A stretch of DNA of 19,068 nucleotides from Kiritimatiellia bacterium (GTDB taxonomy: Bacteria > Verrucomicrobiota > Kiritimatiellia > JAAZAB01): positions 1 to 19,068 of the forward strand of contig JAGYMT010000002.1 of NCBI GenBank assembly GCA_018400335.1, given 5' to 3'. Position 1 is the stretch's first letter; each line of letters begins with the position of its first letter. Under the pieces are notes generated by a model, which searched no databases, was not told the origin of the DNA, and worked only from the letters and a program-made list of their open reading frames with translations. Below are positions 15,997 to 19,068 of the stretch, in pieces. A program made the translations under genes and the position numbers.

Positions 15997-17484
15997 ATGA
16001 GCAAAAAGCACACACCCCGAGAACTCATGGAACGGGCCATCGAGGTCATGCGCCAGTCGGTGCCGGAGCCGCGCGCGGACGGCAAGGCCAGTCCCAAGGT
16101 TGGCGCAGTGCTGGTGAGACCCGACGGTACGGTGGAAACGGCCTGCAGGGGTGAATTGCGGCATGGTGATCATGCGGAATTTACGTTACTGGAACGAAAG
16201 AACCGGGGTAATAAACTGGACGGATCTCTCCTGTTCGCCACGCTGGAGCCGTGCGCACCGGGTGCTCGGCGCGATCCGAAGATTGATTGTGCAGAACGGA
16301 TCCGGCTGGCACGGATCAAGAAGGTGTGGATCGGTATTCAGGACCCCGATCCCAAGGTTGCCCGCAAAGGCATCCAGCATCTTGAAGACAGCGGCATTGA
16401 AGTCGCGATGTTTGATCGCGATCTGCAGGAGCTTATCGAGCAGGATAATGCGGAGTTCCTGAAGCAGGCCAATGAGCGAGCGACAGCGGCAAAGAAAGCA
16501 CCCGCTAAGATTGTGCTGTCACCTCTTGAGGAGAAGCTCGAGTTGGCTGTCTTGAGCGATTTCTCAAACGATGCGTTGGAGTTCTACCGGGGCCGTTCCG
16601 GGATCAAGGCTGCCGTCGGCAAGTCCGACTTCAACCGTCTGTTACAGCAACAGGGCTTGTTGAAAAAAGAGAAGGACGAATTGGTTCCGACTGGATTCGG
16701 CATGTTGCTTTTCGGCAAGGAACCCCGCAATGTCCTGCGACAAGCCGGATTGCTGGCTTCGATCACATATCCAAATGGGGAAAAGGAGCGCAAGGAATTC
16801 GACGAGCCCGCCGTATTGATTCCCGGTCTTCTGGAAAAGTGGCTGAAGGACAAACTGCCCAATGTGTTTGACCGAAGCCAGATGCTGCGCGAAGAGCGTT
16901 CAGCCCTGCCGTTCGAGATGGTTCGTGAAGCTGTCGTCAATGCACTGATCCATCGGGATTACGATATAGAGGGTGCAAAATGCCAGCTTATGGTGGATGC
17001 GAACACGGTGATTGTGCGCAGTCCCGGCGGACCGATATCGCCAATCACTCTGGAACAGTTGCAGAATTTTTCGGCACCGATGTTGAGCCGTAACCCGTCC
17101 ATGCATTTTGTCTTCGCCCGCATGGGGATGGCGGAGGAACAAGGGCTAGGACTCGATTCGCTGCGGAACAGAGCAAGGCAACAGAACCTTCCGCTTCCCC
17201 GCTTCACACTGGATGATCCATATCTGGTGTTGACGCTGTACCGGTCGGCAGAAGCGGCTGTAAACACCCTTAATGAAGAGAAACTGAAGGAACTGAGTAA
17301 AGCTGAACGTTCAGGATGGGAATGGCTGGTGACCAGAGACTCGGTCACTACGGCTGAATACCAAGAGGCGATGAGTTTGCCGGAACGTACGGCGAGAAAC
17401 CATTTGAAGAAATTGACCGAGTTGGGATTGTTGATGATGGTGGGTGCGGGTCGAGCAACACATTATGAGGTGGTCCGCAAATGA
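15997..17484 (+). CDS. RibD-like deaminase domain fused to GHKL-type ATPase and winged-helix domains
   Basis: A 495-residue three-part protein. Residues 10-150 form a CDA/RibD-type zinc deaminase: SPKVGAVLV at 32-40, HAE (59-61) with zinc-binding His and catalytic Glu, and TLEPCAPGARRDPKIDC with Cys86 and Cys98 (longer between the cysteines than RibD). Residues 175-415 match the COG2865-type HATPase_c_4 region: LPFEMVREAVVNALIHRDYD at 304-323 (N-box Asn315) and EEQGLGLDSLRNRA at 380-393 (glycine box). Residues 425-490 form a winged helix (LPERTARNHLKKLTELGLL). COG2865 proteins usually carry an AlbA_2/Schlafen-like N-terminus; here the deaminase takes that place. A role as nucleotide-deaminating effector or regulator is inferred. 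A TTG at 15991, overlapping the ATPase stop, is an alternative start. Confidence 0.87.
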   Translation: MSKKHTPRELMERAIEVMRQSVPEPRADGKASPKVGAVLVRPDGTVETACRGELRHGDHAEFTLLERKNRGNKLDGSLLFATLEPCAPGARRDPKIDCAERIRLARIKKVWIGIQDPDPKVARKGIQHLEDSGIEVAMFDRDLQELIEQDNAEFLKQANERATAAKKAPAKIVLSPLEEKLELAVLSDFSNDALEFYRGRSGIKAAVGKSDFNRLLQQQGLLKKEKDELVPTGFGMLLFGKEPRNVLRQAGLLASITYPNGEKERKEFDEPAVLIPGLLEKWLKDKLPNVFDRSQMLREERSALPFEMVREAVVNALIHRDYDIEGAKCQLMVDANTVIVRSPGGPISPITLEQLQNFSAPMLSRNPSMHFVFARMGMAEEQGLGLDSLRNRARQQNLPLPRFTLDDPYLVLTLYRSAEAAVNTLNEEKLKELSKAERSGWEWLVTRDSVTTAEYQEAMSLPERTARNHLKKLTELGLLMMVGAGRATHYEVVRK

Positions 17485-17545
17485 CCGCAAAAAACAGTTC
17501 CCATCAACAACGGCATCTGTTTCTGACCGTAATTCCGGCTATGAT

Positions 17546-17590
17546 GGCCGGATATATAGAGCACAAAGGCTTCCAAGCGGGTATCCGGCC
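17546..17590. repeat. 9-bp inverted repeat in the second bridging region
   Basis: GGCCGGATA (17546-17554) and TATCCGGCC (17582-17590) are perfect arms around 27 nt. Further GGCC/CGGCCAT motifs follow directly. No T-run follows, so termination is unlikely. It could be a binding site or a repeat remnant. Confidence 0.5.
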
Positions 17591-17689
17591 AAAAATACGG
17601 CCATTGTGGTCGGATAGGCTGGGTTCCCTACTGTTCAATTGGCTGTCACAGCATTTCTCGCGACATTGTGTTGCGGGCGTGGCTGCATC

Positions 17690-17738
17690 GGATGGACGCG
17701 CCCCTTCGGCAAACTTAGGGCAGGCTGCGCGTCCCTCC
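17690..17738. repeat. GC-rich palindromic element 3
   Basis: GGATGGACGCGC (17690-17701) and GCGCGTCCCTCC (17727-17738) form 12-bp arms with one mismatch around 25 nt, with an inner CCCT/AGGG pair. The outer arm shares GGACGCG and GCGTCCCTCC with element 1 inside hsdM, which suggests the same repeat family. Confidence 0.65.
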
Positions 17739-17761
17739 AGTTTCCGCATCGTAGTGTGGGC

Positions 17762-17849
17762 GGCGCGAAAGCTTTTTGAGGCGAATCGGGAGTTGATCGC
17801 GCGCATGGAGGCGAAGATCAAAACCAAGCTGGCGGAGGTGTTGAGATGA
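17762..17849 (+). repeat. hsdS 3'-tail repeat, copy C (longer, more diverged)
   Basis: It aligns without gaps to the hsdS end: 37 of 46 bases match over the upstream coiled-coil part, and the following MEAKIK..KLAEV stretch is nearly identical. The substitutions mostly keep the residues (AERKLVEANRDLIAR against AARKLFEANRELIAR), as expected of a tail from a different hsdS allele rather than a recent copy of the local gene. Confidence 0.92.
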
Positions 17850-18322
17850 AGACAGCCTATTCATTCGTGGTGCTTCGATATATGCACGATGTGGTGACCG
17901 GAGAATTCATCAATATCGGCGTGGCGCTGTACGCGCCAGGCGCCAAGTTTCTTGGCGGCATTTGCAATACACGGTATGGCCGGGTCGGCAAAATGTTCGG
18001 CGAAATTGACGGCGACTACTTCCGAGGACTGATGCGCTACATCGAGGCGCGCTTCGAGGAAATGGGTGATAAATTGCGCAATGAGCTTCCGCTGGACGGA
18101 GTTCCATCCGATATTCTGCAGATAGCCAAAGGCATATTGCCGCCGGACGACAGTTCCCTCCAATGGTCTGAAGCCGGTGGCGGTCTAACAGAGCATCCGG
18201 CCAAGGCGCTTGAAGAACTCTTTGTGCGGCTTGTAGAGCGATATGAGGAACGTCAGAAACGGCCTAATCGGGAAGACGTTGGGAGAGCCGTCGCTGGACA
18301 AGCTGCGACCGGCTTACTCTAA
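17846..18322 (+). CDS. DUF3037 family protein, truncated
   Basis: A 158-residue product. Its start, YSFVVLRYMHDVVTGEFINIGVALYAP (residues 5-31), is the typical opening of DUF3037 proteins, a family of unknown function. It continues with RYGRVGKMFGEIDGDYFRGLMRYIEARF and LPPDDSSLQWSEAGGGLT. Resemblance to the family stops near residue 145 (RPNREDV), and the last 13 residues look like out-of-frame translation. The tail in the other frame (18279-18440) reads like the missing C-terminus, so an internal deletion with a frameshift is inferred. Its start is coupled to the bridging ORF. A HipA-like partner gene, which often neighbours DUF3037 genes, is not seen. Confidence 0.75.
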   Translation: MKTAYSFVVLRYMHDVVTGEFINIGVALYAPGAKFLGGICNTRYGRVGKMFGEIDGDYFRGLMRYIEARFEEMGDKLRNELPLDGVPSDILQIAKGILPPDDSSLQWSEAGGGLTEHPAKALEELFVRLVERYEERQKRPNREDVGRAVAGQAATGLL

Positions 18323-18440
18323 AGCGGAAAACATCCTGAACAAGATGCCCGGCGAAAAGGCATTTGTCAGGGAACGTGAAGCGGAAAGTTTCTCAGTCGC
18401 GTTGGCGGACGAGATGGCAGCGCATGTAAGACGGGAATAG
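18279..18440 (+). pseudogene. Out-of-frame C-terminal fragment of the DUF3037-type gene
   Basis: From the Leu codon at 18279 this frame reads LGEPSLDKLRPAYSKAENIL, then NKMPGEKAFVREREAESF, and ends at TAG 18438-18440. It has protein-like composition, shares the codon style of the gene before it, and overlaps its 3' end. It has no start codon with a ribosome-binding site. I read it as the displaced C-terminus of the same protein after a deletion. This rests on how the sequence reads, not on an alignment. Confidence 0.5.
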
Positions 18441-18462
18441 TCAGTATACAGAAAGGCGCATA

Positions 18463-18627
18463 ATGCCGCGGAATACCGTCGTGACCGCTTCCGGTCTTAC
18501 AGTAGCCAAGGGCGTATATCATCTGCCTTTCTTGAAGCTGATAGACCCCTATGAGCAACATAGCCTTGTTCCCGCGGGCTCATACGCCTCCTTCTTCAGT
18601 AATTCTTCCACAGCAGCCATGTCTTGA
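18463..18627 (+). CDS. Possible small ORF of unknown function (54 codons)
   Basis: MPRNTVVTASGLTVAKGVYH is followed by LPFLKLIDPYEQHS and a low-complexity end. GAAAGG lies about 6 nt before the ATG. The first 35 residues look like real protein, but nothing is recognised. The 3' end overlaps the convergent ATPase gene by 32 nt. It may be the surviving 5' end of a gene cut off by whatever placed the minus-strand gene here. Confidence 0.3.
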   Translation: MPRNTVVTASGLTVAKGVYHLPFLKLIDPYEQHSLVPAGSYASFFSNSSTAAMS

Positions 18628-19068
18628 AGAACGGATTCACAAACTTGTATTCGCCTTCGTGCCGGTAAACCACCTTAAGTTGAACCAGCCGATTCAATGC
18701 CTTCTTGATGGACGCCGGTCCGGCGATTCCCACCCCCTGAATAAACGCCGCGGATAGCGGAGCTTTGCCTCCCATGCGCGCCAAGCCAATAAGGCACTTC
18801 AACTGCTGCCCGGTTAGTTGCACCAGTGCCGCTTCATAGCCTTTCGATTCCCGTGCGTATATCAGTTCAAGCGCCGGGCCGATGCTGCCTTCATGAATCG
18901 TGTCGCGGTATGCCGTCGTTTCCCAAACTGCCTCGCACAACTCCTGCACGTCTCCCGGCACGTTCCCGGCAAGCGTGATGATCCTTGACAAGGCATCCTT
19001 GCTGACCGCCCTCTTGCCAAGCGCGAATTTGCCCGCCAGAAACCCCGCAAACGACTCTCTGTCCAGCG
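18596..19068 (-). CDS. Archaeal-type P-loop ATPase (COG1672-like), C-terminal part, 5' end beyond window
   Basis: The minus-strand frame stays open from the right edge to the stop at 18596-18598, giving about 156 residues. The sequence reads LDRESFAGFLAGKFALGKRAV, then GNVPGDVQELCEAVWETT, then LTGQQLKCLIGLARMGGKAPLSAAF, then ASIKKALNRLVQLKVVYRHE and YKFVNPFFKTWL. This winged-helix ending (PASIKKALNRL...YKFVNPFFKTWL) is characteristic of the C-terminus of archaeal-type ATPases, whose P-loop would lie outside the window. It converges on the defence operon. Cellular role unknown. Confidence 0.75.
   Translation of the reverse strand, partial: LDRESFAGFLAGKFALGKRAVSKDALSRIITLAGNVPGDVQELCEAVWETTAYRDTIHEGSIGPALELIYARESKGYEAALVQLTGQQLKCLIGLARMGGKAPLSAAFIQGVGIAGPASIKKALNRLVQLKVVYRHEGEYKFVNPFFKTWLLWKNY

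Larger units (their letters stand above)
17481..17849 (+). pseudogene. Bridging ORF (122 codons) carrying a second hsdS tail remnant
   Basis: This frame opens in the stop of the deaminase-fusion gene (ATGA, 17481-17484) and closes in the start of the DUF3037 gene (ATGA, 17846-17849), the same arrangement as the 43-codon ORF upstream. Codons 1-93 resemble no known protein and hold an inverted repeat (17546-17590) and a GC palindrome (17690-17738). The final 29 residues (ARKLFEANRELIARMEAK...KLAEVLR) are the C-terminal coiled coil of an HsdS. It is best read as a scar with a decayed hsdS end, possibly still translated for coupling. GGAGG at 17834-17838 lies 7 nt before the DUF3037 start. Confidence 0.7.

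Noticed and set aside
4489..17849. CRISPR array or att-flanked mobile element
   Set aside because: Repeats are few, irregularly spaced and coding; no cas gene, integrase, transposase or tRNA target is present.
18483..18496. GACCG-CTTC-CGGTC hairpin as operon terminator
   Set aside because: Only five pairs with no T-run, and it lies within a possible small ORF.

Overview
This is a moderately GC-rich bacterial chromosome segment. No rRNA, tRNA, integrase or transposase is visible. Short GC-rich palindromic repeats, some lying in frame inside genes, together with a large GH2 beta-galactosidase, would fit an uncultured member of the Planctomycetota-Verrucomicrobiota-Lentisphaerota-Kiritimatiellota group. 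That placement is a weak inference; no marker gene here settles it.

Positions 1-4397 are housekeeping and carbohydrate functions. On the minus strand a large lacZ-type beta-galactosidase is followed after 26 nt by a thiamine-diphosphate decarboxylase that runs off the left edge. Divergent from these is apt (adenine phosphoribosyltransferase).

Positions 4530-18440 are one long plus-strand defence operon with almost no gaps and many ATGA-type overlaps. The order is hsdR (type I restriction motor and nuclease), a KilA-N domain protein, a fused hsdM-hsdS modification and specificity protein, a SIR2 NADase-like protein, a HerA-type hexameric ATPase (together a SIR2-HerA abortive-infection module), a 43-codon bridging ORF, an AAA_13/RloC-like ABC-type ATPase, a RibD-like deaminase fused to a GHKL-type ATPase domain and a winged helix, a second bridging ORF, and a DUF3037-type protein that looks internally deleted. 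A minus-strand archaeal-type ATPase fragment enters from the right edge.

Two unusual architectures stand out. First, the 3' end of hsdS, about 46 bp encoding MEAKIKAKLAEVWGE, occurs three times: at the true hsdS end, immediately before the AAA_13 ATPase, and immediately before the DUF3037 gene. The two extra copies end small bridging ORFs that start in the stop codon of the upstream gene and end in the start codon of the downstream gene. This looks like a scar of stepwise cargo insertion behind hsdS that also preserves translational coupling.

Second, three palindromes centred on CGAATTCG lie just upstream of, and inside, the KilA-N gene. The longest is a perfect 32-bp palindrome written in the codons for NPIEFDGI. 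Further hairpins lie upstream of hsdR and inside hsdM, and two GC-rich palindromic elements sit in frame inside hsdMS. These suggest either autoregulation by the KilA-N protein or palindromic repeats tolerated inside coding sequence.
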